Assembly: GCA_029582155.1 (NCBI GenBank)
Contig: CM055898.1
Location: 25,335,339-25,399,338 of the forward strand
Length of the DNA stretch: 64,000 nt
Origin: Panopea generosa
Taxonomy: Eukaryota; Mollusca; Bivalvia; Adapedonta; Hiatellidae
Direction: 5' to 3'
Shown here: piece after piece, positions 11,087 through 23,972 of the stretch
Numbering within the stretch: position 1 is the first letter of the stretch
Layout of the letters: the number at the start of each line of letters is the position of its first letter
Made by a program: the position numbers and the translations under genes
The notes under the pieces: model-generated
Told to the model about the DNA's origin: nothing
The model's database searches: none
What the model saw: only the letters and a program-made list of their open reading frames with translations

Positions 11087-11569
11087 TAAAGTTTCCGTTG
11101 TTTCTGTTTTTTTGTTAATGCATAAATTACATTGCCTTTTAAAATACAACAATAGTCCTTACATAAAATACTGGCGCGTTTCAAAAGAGTCCATTGCACG
11201 GCATTGAATGCATTTTCGTGGCATTGTTGCATAAAGAGCATGCATTGATACAATTAATTAATAATTAATTACTATGACGCTGTGGGGAATATTTAAATGT
11301 GTTACTATCGAGAATCTAATTTGCAGTTATAAATGTTATGTGACAAAGTATTGATCATTGCAGTTCTAGACGTGTTCATTATAATATATCCTTGAACATG
11401 GTTGTGTTCACACAGAAATACAAACAACACACATGTTATATACTTTACTTATATACTTGTTCCAACCGACCAGACACCTGACTTTTATGCATCTTAACTT
11501 TTATGTATTTTATCAAAAAAAGTATCAAAACAATTTTTTTCAAAGGACCAGGTTCACGAAGCCCCAATA

Positions 11570-11975
11570 TTGACCCTGTAAAGTACATTTCTTTTACATA
11601 ATTATTTTTCAGCAAAGTTTGATGTGTTTGTTTCATACATACTTCGTTCTTTTAAATGATGTATATTTTAATTTTAATGGTATTTTTTTTCTAATCATAA
11701 AATGACTCAAATGAGGGCAACATTAAGGAAAATGCTCAATTTCCTCATTTTTGTCCGTTTTTTTGGCGTTTAAATTACTTTTTATAAGATGAAGGCCTTC
11801 TTGCCAGACAAAGATATATTCATTCTTATACATTCTGAGTAATATGCATAAATATTGTCGTGTGGCAAGTGTGTCTTCAGTGTCAAAAACATGAAACATT
11901 AATCTAAGATGGCTTAAAATGTAGAAAACATTTTTGTTTAAAAGAATAAATTTATATTAAAATAAAACCATCAAT
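11570..11975 (-). repeat. Dispersed repeat R1, copy 2 (no MITE insertion)
   Basis: Its reverse complement aligns with 460-1145 minus the MITE. Where copy 1 carries the TTAA-flanked insertion, this copy has an uninterrupted 'aatatttatgcata' (the TTAT corresponds to 11848-11851 on plus). It therefore serves as a paralogous empty site. Confidence 0.6.
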
Positions 11976-12894
11976 GGCACCAGAACCAGTAAAACACATC
12001 AAATTTTTATTTAATCATTGAATTTTCAGGGTCATTTTTTAATATCAATACACAATTGTATGTTGATGTATATATATTAATAACGTGTTTCAATATTCTG
12101 ACAAAGATGTTGGAAATACGAAAGGGGCGAGTTGGCTCTTCTCTTCAGTACATATGTATATAAAAAATAATTTTGGCCGTTCAAGACTATATACTCAGAT
12201 ATTGAAATTAATTAATGTTGTACATATTGTGTGATCAAATTTACTACAACTTATAATAATTCAATTAAGATAAAGAAAACATAAAGTACTTAACATAATG
12301 ATGGAACATAAAGTGCATTTAGTATGTCTTGATAAAACTCTGATATAGGAAAATAACCTGATACAGGGAAGAGCAGTAAGTGCCAAACTATTTCTATGCA
12401 GGTAATTATTATTATTTAATTCCGTTCGAGAATTCATAAGTAAATAATGGAATACGTATAGCTTTGACGGTTAGAATAATAATGATTGCTTTATAAGCTG
12501 CAACAACAAATCATCAGTACAAAAGAAAATGTACTCATTAAGACTTCAAAGTCTTTAATATACGAGTAGTTATCTGTTTTATCAGTGAGAAGTAAAAATA
12601 AAAACTGACTGTAGCAAAACGCTAAGATGCACTTGATCATGAAGCATTAGGTACTTGCTACAATAAGACGTTTTATTCTGTTTATAACGATGACAGCAGT
12701 GCAATTGGTTAACTTTGAGATTAATTTTGTGGGCCCAGTCATGTGTTTTCCGGCTCCATATACATGTAGTCAAATGCGTATAACTAACATACCAGTAATG
12801 AAACAGCTTCTACCAACACTGCTACTTATCTAATTACTACTGCTGCTATGGTTGACTTTAAAAATTGTAGTTAATTTGCCTTTACTGTTTATGT

Positions 12895-13915
12895 GTTTTT
12901 GCTAATGGTACTTGTAATGGTTTTGGTGCTGGGGATGGTGATTTTACTGGTTCTGGTGCCGGTGATGGTGATGTTACATGTTAATTTACTGGTTCTTGTG
13001 CCGGTGATGGTGATGTTAAATGGTGATTTACTGATTCTGGTGCCGGTGATGGTGATCGTGTTTTACTGGTTCTGGTGTCGGTGATGGTGATGGTGATGTT
13101 AAATGGTGATTTATTGGTTCTGGTGCAGGTGATGGTAATGGTGATTTTACTGGTTCTGGTGCAGGTGATGTTGATGGTGATTTTACTGATTTTACTACCG
13201 GTGATGGTGATTGTGTTTTACTGGTTCTGGTGCCGGTAATGGTGAATTTAAATGGTGATTTACTGATTCTGGTGCCGGTGATGGTGATTGTGTTTTACTG
13301 GTTCTGGTACCGGTGATGGTGATGGTGATGTTTAATGGTGATTTACTGAATGTGGTGCCGGTGATTGTGATGTTAAATGGTGATTTACTGATTCTGGTGC
13401 CGGTGATGGTGATTGTGTTTTACTGGTTCTGGTGCCGGTGATGGTAATGGTGATGTTAAATGGTGATTAACTGGTTTTGGTTCGATGTTAAATGGTGATT
13501 TACTAGTTCTGGCGCCAGTGATGGTGATGGTGTTTTACTGGTTCTGGTTCCGGTGATGGTGATGTTCAATGGTGATTTACTGGTTCTGGTGCCGGTGATA
13601 TTGATGTTCAATGTTGATTTACTGGTTCTGGTGCCGGTGATGGTGATTGTCTTTTACTGGTTCTGGTGCCGGTGATGGTGATTGTGTTTAAATAATTCCG
13701 ATGCAGGTGATGGCTATAGTGTTTTACTGGTTCTGGTGCCGGTGATGGTGATGGTGATGGTGTTTTACTGGATCTGGTGCAAGTGATGGTGATGGTGTTT
13801 TTCTGGTTTGGGTACCGGTGATGGTGATGGTGATGGTGTTTTACTGGTTCTGGTGCCGGTGATGGTGATCGTGTTTTACTGGTTCTGGTGCCGACGATTG
13901 TGATGGTTCTTGTTC
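12895..13915. repeat. About 42-bp minisatellite, GGTGAT/TGGTTCTGGTGCC type
   Basis: About 1 kb of diverged units built from 'tttactggttctggtgccgg' and 'tgatggtgatgttaaatggt' in varying order. Shorter sub-repeats (GGTGAT) expand locally. Plus strand is G/T-rich. Confidence 0.9.
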
Positions 13916-14345
13916 CGCTTGTTACTTGAACTGTTATTGTAACCGTTGCTTATATCTAAATTGATACTGGTGCTGCTGCTGGTACTGATTCTACAACTTC
14001 TGTTAGTATTGCTACTGCAACAACTATAATTGCTACTTCTATTGATGTGACAAATGTTTCAACAATTATTAATTATTCTACTATTTCCATTGCTTGTTTA
14101 TATGAATGCAGCTGCTATTGCGATTGGTTTTATGAATGCAACTTTTTCTGTGCTACTATTTAACTAATACTGCTGATAAAGTTACTGTTGGTGCTACTGC
14201 TACATGTAGTTAACTGCGTCTGTCACAGCTGGTGTTACTACCTCGGCCACTACCGATGCTACAATTACTCCAAATTGTCAGTGATATTGGTACTTCGATT
14301 GTTGATATAAATGCTGCTAAATCCGTGTATGCTGCCACAGACCTT
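13916..14345. repeat. Cryptically simple region rich in GCT/ACT
   Basis: Degenerate continuation of the preceding array, dominated by 'gctactg', 'tactggt' and 'tgctgct' words without a stable period. Probably an old, decayed trinucleotide repeat. Confidence 0.5.
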
Positions 14346-15655
14346 ACTTATGATAATTTTATTAATACTGACATGTTCCATATTTCATAATTTCTAGTTG
14401 CACGAAGCCAACACTTTATTTTTGAAAATTATAAAGTTTACAAGTTTTAAAAATGTTAAGTATATAATCAGGACAGTCTGGATCCGATCCCGGGCTTTGT
14501 TAAATATGTTATATGCGCGTGCCACCATCAAATAGTTTGCTCCAGTCTGGAGTAAAAGGCGCCGATCTTTCTGGTCGTTCCAGCCATTCTCTGACATACA
14601 CTAATTATCTACGGAAGAACTGTAATTTTGTCCTAATTAGATACATATTTCCTTCCCGGAGATTACGATAGAAGCAAAACTAATGGTCTCACTACACTAG
14701 TATTGCCGTTAAGTACTTCAAAAGAGATGATGAATGTGGAAAAAGAAAGTTTAATGATTTTATCTTTTTTCTTCTCTTTTTAATGGAACAGATATTGGAG
14801 GCAGAAGCAGAAAGTTATTTTTTTATTTTCATGAACGGTGATTTGCCTTTTTACATCATACGTTATTGTGTTGAATTACCAGTATTTTAGAAAGTGGCCA
14901 CAGAAAATACACGATTTCTAACCAACTCTGTCTCAATTTAGACATGACGTGTCAAATCACATATTGGTCAAACTGTCTACATATACCTATATATTACATA
15001 ATATTATATTACCCTGCAAATTGAAAGGCATCAAATGGCTAATGGACATGGAATTTAAAATATATATGGTAAGTATTTTATTTACTGATAACTGCAGATC
15101 TTGCAATAATCTATAAAGAATATTTAGATTTTTCACTGTCATTGAACATTAACATCACCGTGGAACCGTGTAGGAAATGTAATAGTGGTGTGAGACGAAG
15201 AAAAAGTGCAACGGCCGCATAACTGATATAATCAGGGGGTAAAGAAACGAAAACATTTAATGGGGAAGTTCTCTAAGATAATTATCGAAATCCTTAATTA
15301 TAAATATCAACCAGTCGAATCAACTTTATGAGAAATCAGTGTACTCATGCCAATATATGATATAAATATATACGCAGGTTAGCATTTATAATTGCCAAAA
15401 GGCAAGGTCATCTCTGCCAATGATTACTTTGTTTATAACATTGTATTAAGTGTCCACCTCACTTAAAAGGTCAATGGGTTCTTTTTCCAACAATATTACA
15501 AGTGTAAAGGGTACGTTTCGTACTTATTTATTTTAAACATACAATCAAACTTGTGTAAGTGGTCCCCTCTATTAAGCAGCCACTTGTCTTTAACAGTCAT
15601 ATTTGCTATTTTCCATTTCTATGCTTAAAAAGAAAATTAATTTGTTTTAAGCAAC
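14346..15655. other. Unique sequence, no gene seen
   Basis: AT-rich; only short open frames without recognisable domains. Confidence 0.4.
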
Positions 15656-15667
15656 AAACCTGGTTTA

Positions 15668-15675
15668 GTAGTAGC

Positions 15676-15755
<80 letters not shown>

Positions 15756-15827
15756 TAGCAGCGGTAGAAGTAGAAGTAGTAGTGATAGTAGCAGTAGTAG
15801 TAGAAGTAGTAGTAGTAGTAGTAGTAA

Positions 15828-15866
<39 letters not shown>

Positions 15867-15895
15867 AAGTAGTAGTGGTGGTAGTAGTAGTAGCA

Positions 15896-15929
<34 letters not shown>

Positions 15930-15978
15930 AAGCAGTAGTAGTAGAAGCAGTAGAAGTAGAAGTAGTAGTGGAAGTAGC

Positions 15979-16055
<77 letters not shown>

Positions 16056-16065
16056 AGGTAGTAAT

Positions 16066-16155
<90 letters not shown>

Positions 16156-16215
16156 AAAGTAGTAGTAGTAGTAGTAGTAATGTAGTAGTAGTAGTGGTAG
16201 TAGTAGTAGTAGTAG

Positions 16216-16278
<63 letters not shown>

Positions 16279-16372
16279 AAAGTTGTAGTAGTGGTAGTTG
16301 TAGTGACAGCGGCAGCGGCAGCGGTAGCAGTAGCAGTAGCAGTAGTAGTGGTAGTAGTGTAGTAGTAAAAGT
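15668..16372. repeat. TAG/AGT trinucleotide microsatellite, about 700 bp
   Basis: A very long (AGT)n tract with scattered GGT, GCA and GAA variants, ending in a GGCAGC/AGCAGT block (16308-16346). All three frames on both strands are open over long stretches because of composition, giving false poly-Ser, poly-Val and poly-Thr proteins. Confidence 0.95.
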
Positions 16373-16379
16373 AGCTTCC

Positions 16380-17005
16380 TTCCATGAATTATATTATATT
16401 GTACTGCATTTAATTATCCAGCTCGTTACTACAAACTGTGTCGTTTTATTGCTTATTACGTACATTCCATGCTTGTAATTATATCTTTAATTTGTTATTT
16501 TATACTTGATTAGAATTCCATATGTTCTTGAGAAGCCTTAATTACAATAATGCGCGGAACCTAAATTGGACAAAGCACCAAACTTTTATATTTAACTATT
16601 TTGTTACATTAAAGCTGCTCACAGAAATTTTTAAATTTTGTTCATTTAACTCCATTTCTAAAAATTACATAAATTATCTACATGAATATTCATCTGTGAA
16701 ATAAGAAAAACCTAGTATGTTTACAGACCCTTAGTTTTATTTCTATTCTGTAAAGGGGAATAATTCTTGTAAATGCTTGGAAGGCATTTTATTTCGCATA
16801 TTCATGGTTAAATATATTTTAGTTTGATCATTGTATATCGGTCTATATACCAAATAAAATTCCAAAGAAAGTTCAATTTGTCTTTTTAAGACTTTTTCAA
16901 AAACTAGAATGACATCACTAATTATATACTTCCACATGCTTGTACGGAGGTGTAAAGATTGATTAGATGTGTGAACAGGAGAAGAACGCCATTTCAACAT
17001 TTCAT
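16380..17005. other. Unique AT-rich sequence, no gene seen
   Basis: No domain-like open frame, RNA gene or repeat recognised. Confidence 0.4.
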
Positions 17006-17007
17006 GA

Positions 17008-17315
17008 CTGCATCGTGGTCTACTAGTAGTGGTAGAGCGTCTGCCTAGCATGCGGAAGGTCGTGGATTCGGTCCCCGGCCGGTTCATAATCAAATACTTG
17101 AAAAATTATACTAAAAGTTTCCTCGCTTGGCGCTCAGCATTTAGAGGATAGTTATAGGTGTCAGCGTAATGTGATTGGGTAGGGTATCATACTATGTGCA
17201 TGCGGCTTTATGCGCCATTGTGGCAGCGCTCAAAATACTATCGCAAGTAGACACAGTCGCGATATACTGTAACTGAAATGTGGTTGAAAGCGACGCTTAA
17301 CACCATACAGCTACA
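17008..17315 (+). mobile_element. SINE family B, copy 1
   Basis: Head with Pol III-like boxes: 'tagtggtagagcgtctgcc' (A box region) and 'ggtcgtggattcggtcccc' (B box region), with the arm 'tagcatgcgga' between. The body matches the copy at 45.9 kb along its length: 'cgctcagcatttagagga', 'gtaatgtgattgggtagggt', 'atcatactatgtgcatg' and 'aaagcgacgcttaa'. Clear target-site duplications are not seen; a short 'tcaacatt' occurs on both sides. Confidence 0.75.
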
Positions 17316-17577
17316 TCAACATTGCCAAGTGTACCTTTAAAGCTGGCTGTTGTAGCACTAAGTACTGCCTAATTACTAAATTAATGCCAAATGCAAACGT
17401 TCATAAATATAAACACGCCCCTCTCTTTGCTCAGTCCAGCATGTAGATTTGATAGTCCGACATTTTCTTCGATATTATGGCTGTTTTGTTTCCCATTTCA
17501 CACGCATCAGTACCTCTATCATAATATGTAGTCTATATACCATGTACATAACAACTTTATACGTGTAAATACGGGGT

Positions 17578-17599
17578 GGGGGGGGGGGGGGGGGGGGGG
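17578..17599 (+). repeat. Poly(G) tract, 22 G
   Basis: Uninterrupted G run immediately before the truncated SINE A copy. Same strand as the 29-G run at 11 kb. Confidence 0.85.
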
Positions 17600-17607
17600 C
17601 TTGGGGT

Positions 17608-17690
17608 TTGGGTTAATGGGGTTTAACACCATTTTTAATACATTTCAGGTTATATATGGCATGTCCATGGACGGAGACCTCAGACTGTGA
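17608..17690 (-). mobile_element. SINE family A, 3' fragment
   Basis: Only the 3' body is present: 'gggtttaacaccatttttaa', 'caggttatatatggcatg', 'gagacctcagactg' on plus. The tRNA-like head is missing, as expected of a 5'-truncated or deleted copy. Confidence 0.65.
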
Positions 17691-17964
17691 CCACCCGGAC
17701 ACGGAGGAATCTAAATCCAAGTGTAACTATATACCTGATTATAAAACAAAAAAAATATAGTTCACATCTTTTGTGATAGATGGTAAAAGCGGCATGCTTA
17801 ATAGATGCTTTTGAACAATTTACCAGAGTTACGCACCTTTGCAAAAATACTAGTTAACATTGAAATGAAAGTACTGCAAACGTATTTTGGATATTTTTAT
17901 TTCACCAAGTAGATGTTCAATATCCAGTCATAGTGTTTAAGTAAAAAAAGTATAATGAATGATT

Positions 17965-18040
17965 TGGGTTTTACGGCGTACCAACAAATTGTTGGTATCG
18001 ACGCCGACAGGAAAGTAGATTCCAGGTTCACTCTACATGC
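17965..18040. repeat. Short dispersed repeat E, copy 1
   Basis: Similar to 25525-25600: 'gggttttacggcgtaccaac' against 'ggcttttacggtttaccaac', then 'gacgcc', then 'ttccaggttcactctacatg' against 'ttctaggctcattctgcatg'. Probably a fragment of a retroposon 3' end; no full element could be delimited. Confidence 0.5.
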
Positions 18041-18559
18041 ACAAAAACAATATATTAACATACAGATTAAAAGATCACATTAACAAATAAATATGCAAAA
18101 TAAAAATTGCTGCGTTACCCTTTAAAAAGAAGTACCACATTCGTTCATATTTTCCTTTCTATTTCTTTTTCTTTTCATATGAAAATAATCACTTACGAAT
18201 GGCAAATTGCTGCTTGGCATCTGTGAGTATGTCGGGGATGTTAACATAACTCTGGTATTCCGACTCCGGTTTAGATATCATCACCTCTCATTGTTATGAT
18301 TGACGCGGATGCAGATTAGTATGCACGTGTTTATGACATTCGGCGATATATACTGGTAATTACAGGGCAAGGAAGGAGCACGTGCCGTTTACCATAGATA
18401 TATGAAAGCGTTCGGATGTTGCTTGGCAGTTTTCTTTTTAGTTTTTGTAACATTTTTACATTATCTGTTTTATTAAAAAGAATTACTTTCATTTCTATCA
18501 TGCTAAAACAGTCAGTAACCGTATAATAATGTTTTCTTTAATTACAGTGTATTTAAAAG

Positions 18560-18860
18560 TTATGAATACCATGTTCGTTCGTGCGTTCATTGTTTTATTC
18601 GTTTTTTCGTTCGTTCTTTCTCGTTTTCATTATTTCGATCGTTCGTCCGTCCATCCATCAATTCGTTTGTTCATTCACGAATTCGTTCGATTAGTCGTTC
18701 GGCCATGTCATTCATTCATTCGTTCGTTCGTTCGTTCGTTCGTTCGTTCGTTCGTTCGTTCGTTCATTCATTCATTCATTCACTTATTTATTCACTCACC
18801 CATCCATTCATTCGTTCATTCAATGATTTCATTCATTTATCTGCTTACTCAATCATTCAT
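18560..18860. repeat. TTCG/TTCA tetranucleotide microsatellite
   Basis: Pure (CGTT)n at about 18719-18763 merging into (ATTC)n. The open frames across it (Ser-Phe-Val-Arg repeats) are composition artefacts. Confidence 0.9.
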
Positions 18861-18960
18861 TCAGTTGTTCATTATTTTCAAAATCCATTTATTCAGTTTA
18901 AATGTTTTATATCATACAGTGATGGTTAAAAGTAATATTTATCGTTTACAGCAATAAAAG

Positions 18961-20520
18961 AAAATATCAAATCTATATTAAAGATTATAAAATCATCAAC
19001 AATTTTGGAAAATCGTGGAAGTATGCAATTATAACTCTTATTTTCGCGTGTAATTAAAAAATACAAGTAGCTGTTACGCAAATACAAAGAAGAAATCACT
19101 AACGAATAATAGACATGTCTAATTAAATATTATTTATTACCATCTTCGACACCAAATTTCGATTTCCAAACACCTTGAATTGCATGCGTGAATGTTTTGC
19201 TAATGGTGAAGAACCCTGTATTAGATTAGGACGGCTGGGTTGCAGAAAAGAAAGAACCTAAACAGCTAAAGTTAAAACAGAAGACCTGGTGCAAACACCA
19301 GAGAACAGCCATTTCACCTACCATCTGTGCAGTATCCTTTTCATTTTCGATGGCCGTAAAAATATCCCAGATTCCGATTTTATTGTTGTGTGTTTTCCAC
19401 ATGAATTGAACAAACTACGCATCTGTATTTGTTCTGTTGCAAACTGCGCATTATTATGTTCAAACTTAATTTCCCATCTTTTCAATTTCGCCTTCCGTCG
19501 TGAAAGCCTTAGTCTTTTTTTATGCTTTGTTGCAATTGCGCATGAACTTTCTTTTCATACAGAAGTTGAACGTTTGATGTCGCACGTGAGTCAATAATAG
19601 CGTTATGCGCGCTCATTAATCTTTCCAATACACATCACTCAAAATGCAGATTAAAAATAAAACGCCTCACATAATGTTAATCCGTCTTTGTTCAGTCCTT
19701 CGCTGAGTCAAAAGATAAATCCAATACTTGCGTGAGATACTGTGTCTTTGTGCTTTTTACATCGTTTGCACGTGCGGTGTTTTCAACATTAGTTCTTACA
19801 TAGCAGTGATAACACGTTATTTAACTGATTGACAGCATTATAATCAGTGAAATATCACATGTTGTTTTTTTTTGTTTTGCAAAAACTCTCAAAAACAGAA
19901 CAGTACAAAACGCTGTCGTAACTGAGACTTTTTTTTCTTATCTTTCTCTTCCAAACAATTGTTTTGGCAACGGAGACTTTTAGTTAATTATTCGCCTAAT
20001 CACTGTCAGTATACACTACATAAGGTGCACGGCTTACGAGTACAATCAAGCAAATGGGCAATAAAATGAACAATATTGTAGTAAACTTTGCCAGAATATG
20101 CGCATGTATATTATCCTCCTTTTAATTCTTGAAAACATCACATCAAGTTTATCCAGTCAAATGAGTATCCACTCTGATGGCGCCGACATATTACTGAACA
20201 AATAAAACTGTCTTGACAGACTCCACTTGACGCCTGGAGCTGTATTGGATATCAGACAGTCTTCTACTACTAGCTCTGCAAGTACAAAATGGATTCGTGC
20301 GTGAAGACGACACGCAGCGTGATATGTACTCTGCGCATTGGGAGTCAAATTTTCGCGTATCCAATAATTGAAACAGATTTGTCATCATTAAACGTCACCA
20401 ATTTGTACTTTACTGAAATGTGAGATTGCAATTTTGAATCAAATAATCGATTTCATCTTTTTTACGCTCAGTTTAGTGAAATTGAAATTCGCAGAGTGTA
20501 GCAATATTCACCGGTGCATT
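18961..20520. other. Unique sequence, no supported gene
   Basis: Contains a 102-codon open frame (19289-19597, plus) without recognisable domain or homologous look. I do not support it as a gene. Confidence 0.4.
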
Positions 20521-20524
20521 ATTT

Positions 20525-20827
20525 CTAGAAGTAGTGATAGAAGTATCATTAGAAGTGGCAACACATAAGCAGTAGGATAAGCAGCATCACCAATCGTAGT
20601 ATTAAAGCAGAGTGAATATATAAAGTAGAAGCAATAGCTAGTTATGCAGCAGAAGCAAAAGCACTACCAGTAAAATCATCGTCAGCAGCAGAATCAGTAG
20701 CAGTAGCAGAAATAGAAGCTTTAGCAGTTACCGTAGAAGTAGCAGTTACAGTAGCAGAAGCTACTGCATAAGTAGTTGTAATTGTAGTAGTAGAAGAAGT
20801 AGCAGCAGTAGTAGTAGTAGTAGTAGC

Positions 20828-20873
<46 letters not shown>

Positions 20874-20963
20874 ATAGTATTAAGTAGTAATATTATTAAC
20901 AGTAGTTGTTGTTGTAGTAGTAGCAGTAGTAGTAGTTGTAGTAGTAGTAGTAGTAGTAGTAGT

Positions 20964-21035
<72 letters not shown>

Positions 21036-21095
21036 AAATAGCAGTAGCATTATCAGAAGCGGTCGCAGTAGCAGTCGCAGTAGCAGTAGCTGCAA
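20525..21095. repeat. TAG/AGC trinucleotide repeat, second locus
   Basis: Degenerate 'agaagtag' and 'agcagtag' words from 20525 pass into nearly pure (AGT)n between 20805 and 21035, then GCAGTA. Same motif and strand as the 15.7 kb tract. Confidence 0.9.
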
Positions 21096-21099
21096 TATT

Positions 21100-21904
21100 A
21101 AAGCAGTATATATCACAATTCACGTGTCTTTTTAAATGCGTTAATAAAACGAAATAAGTCATTTCCACGCATTGTAAAAAGCTTGTATCAAATAGTTGTA
21201 AACGACAGACAATCGATCCGTTTGATAAATGTCAATATACAAACCCGGAGTTAAAATCCAATTTCAAAATCAATCTCTTTTGAATAATTTCTCCTGCTTT
21301 CTAGTATATCAAAACTTCTCATTTTCCTGTCACAATAATGACACACCATATATTAATACGGAAATTTCTAAATGTAATATGGTCACGCAGCAGACGACTC
21401 TTAGATAAAGCAGACGATAAAACTAGAAGTGGTTGGAAATCTGAAATATTGATCTTAAAGAGAATATTTGATTTGTGACATCATAAAACATGTGTCTTCT
21501 CACGTTCAAAATTGTATTAATGATGGGTAATTATTCGAAATGCCGTTAATGAGGCACTATTAGGGGTTAAAAATCGTGTCAAATCTTCAAAACTTCTTTC
21601 TTGGAGAATTCCATACGAATACAGTTTTCTTTTCAATCGTGTTGTGTTAGTCTGTGTGTTATGGAGAAAAAAATCCAGATGTGTGTATACAGACCAATAT
21701 CTCTAATTATTTTATACAAATAATTATATTTATGAGTATAAGCGCGTTAAATGAAGTGTATGATAAATGCTTTCTGGAAAAAAACAACCTCTATTGCAAA
21801 TAGTCTTTTTTTACATAAAATTGCACATTTTATTATAAAAGATAATTCGCTACATTGTCATTGCTTTTTAGTCAGATAAAAGTCAAAGGTATTAAACCTG
21901 TGGT
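21100..21904. other. Unique AT-rich sequence, no gene seen
   Basis: Nothing recognised between the TAG repeat and the 25-bp satellite. Confidence 0.4.
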
Positions 21905-23285
21905 AGCGTATAAATATGCATCATATTGTAGCGTATAAATATGCATCATATTGTAGCATATACATATGCATCATATTGTAGCGTATACATATGCATCATA
22001 TTGTAGCGTATAAATATGCATCATATTGTAGCGTATAAATATGCATCATATTGTAGCGTATAAATATGCATCATATTGTAGCGTATAAATATGCATCATA
22101 TTGTAGAGTATACATATGCATCATATTGTAGCGTATACATATGCATCATATTGTAGCGTACAAATATGCATCATATTGTAGCGTATACATATGCATCATA
22201 TTGTAGCGTATACATATGCATCATATTGTAGCGTATACATATGCATCATATTGTAGCGTACAAATATGCATCATATTGTAGCGTACAAATATGCATCATA
22301 TTGTAGCGTACACATATGCATCATATTGTAGCGTATACATATGCATCATATTGTAGCGTATACATATGCATCATATTGTAGCGTACAAATATGCATCATA
22401 TTGTAGCGTATACATATGCATCATATTGTAGCGTATACATATGCATCATATTGTAGCGTATACATATGCATCATATTGTAGCGTATACATATGCATCATA
22501 TTGTAGCGTACAAATATGCATCATATTGTAGCGTATTAATATGCATCATATTGTAACGTATACATATGCATCATATTGAAACGTATACATATGCATCATA
22601 TTGTAGCATACAAATATGCATCATATTGTAGTGTATACATATGCATCATATTGTAGCGTATACATATGCATCATATTGTAATGTATACATATGCATCATA
22701 TTGTAGCGTATACATATGCATCATATTGTAGCGTACAAATATGCATCATATTGTAGCGTATACATATGCATCATATTGTAACGTATACATATGCATCATA
22801 TTGTAGCGTACAAATATGCATCATATTGTAGCGTACACATATGCATCATATTGTAGCGTATACATATGCATCATATTGTAGCGTATACATATGCATCATA
22901 TTGTAACGTATACATATGCATCATATTGTAGCATACAAATATGCATCATATTGTAGCGTATACATATGCATCATATTGTAGCGTATACATATGCATCATA
23001 TTGTAGCGTATACATATGCATCATATTGTAACGTATACATATGCATCATAGTGTAGCGTACAAATATGCATCATATTGTAGCGTATACATATGCATCATA
23101 TTGTAGCATATACATATGCATCATATTGTAATGTATACATATGCATCCTATTGTAGCGTATACATATGCATCATATTGTAGCGTATACATATGCATCATA
23201 TTGTAGCGTATACATATGCATCATATTGTAACGTATAAATATGCATAATATTGTAGCGTATGAATATGCATCATATTGTAGCGTG
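21905..23285. repeat. 25-bp satellite array, about 55 units
   Basis: Highly regular head-to-tail array of 'gcgtatacat' + 'atgcatcatattgta' (25 bp). Nearly all variation is in the first ten bases: tataaat, tatacat and tacaaat variants, plus acgta, gcata and atgta. The ATGCAT core is nearly invariant. The first units are mostly 'tataaat', later ones 'tatacat' with regularly spaced 'tacaaat' units. Confidence 0.97.
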
Positions 23286-23739
23286 GTGATTTAAAAAACT
23301 GTTTTGTACCCTTAATTTGTATATTATTAATTAAGCACTAGTAAAAACAACTTAAAGCATACATTTTATAACACTAACGTTGTTATTTTTTTAAAATAGA
23401 TTAAAAAAAAATAGTAGTAGCCTTTACCAGTTTCAATGTATACCACGCCTGACATCTGTCAGTGAGCTATGTATAGTTTCTTTAAATATACTTCTTTTTG
23501 GTGAACCGTATCTCTCGTATGACAATAGTGTTATAATATTCGAGCCAGTTCACAAACATTTTTTATCTACCAGTCTCTTCTCCTTAAACATGTCTGAAGA
23601 TTTCAAATTACGTGGGCAGGTCAGCCCGTTTTTTTCAACCTTTCGTCCATGCTTTTCAGAACACGTCCATAATTAATTATTGCTATTAATATGTGATTTC
23701 GTTTGATATACATATAACTATCATCATTTTAATCACTTT

Positions 23740-23972
23740 TCTGTTTTTTAATTTCTCGCGTCGTTTTCTAAGTTAGAACTAATGTTCCTAACAATATGTT
23801 AAGATATTTTATTAAGTAGATTTTAAATTAGGTAATGTTAAAAGCAAATTAATATTATGTCATGGAGAAATATTTTTTTTAAGATTATATCTTCCATTCT
23901 AATCCAAGGTTATCCTTAAAACTGTATGTATGTAAATTTGAATGAATAAATATGTTTAAACCAAGAAAAAAA
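23740..23972 (+). mobile_element. Retroposon 3' end with poly(A), copy 1
   Basis: On plus it ends with an AATAAA at 23945-23950, 'tatgtttaaaccaag' and an A9 run at 23964-23972. Its reverse complement aligns with 26401-26680, for example 'ttcattcaaatttacatac' and 'taacatattgttaggaac' against 'taacatactgttaggaat'. The polyadenylation signal plus A-run point to an RNA-copied element, such as a 5'-truncated LINE or a processed transcript. No coding remains were recognised. Confidence 0.6.

Noticed and set aside
15559-16478. Long open frames on both strands giving Ser-, Val-, Thr- and Leu-rich proteins
   Set aside because: They lie entirely in a TAG trinucleotide repeat; all frames are open because of composition.
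17008-17100. tRNA gene
   Set aside because: A and B box-like sequences are present but the acceptor and D stems do not pair, and the SINE body follows directly.
18529-18957. 142-codon frame with Ser-Phe-Val-Arg repeats
   Set aside because: Spans a TTCG/TTCA microsatellite.
19289-19597. 102-codon frame starting with ATG
   Set aside because: No recognisable domain, no coding bias I could see, and no neighbouring exon signals.
21905-23285. CRISPR-like regular direct repeats
   Set aside because: Repeats are contiguous without unique spacers, in eukaryotic DNA; this is a satellite.
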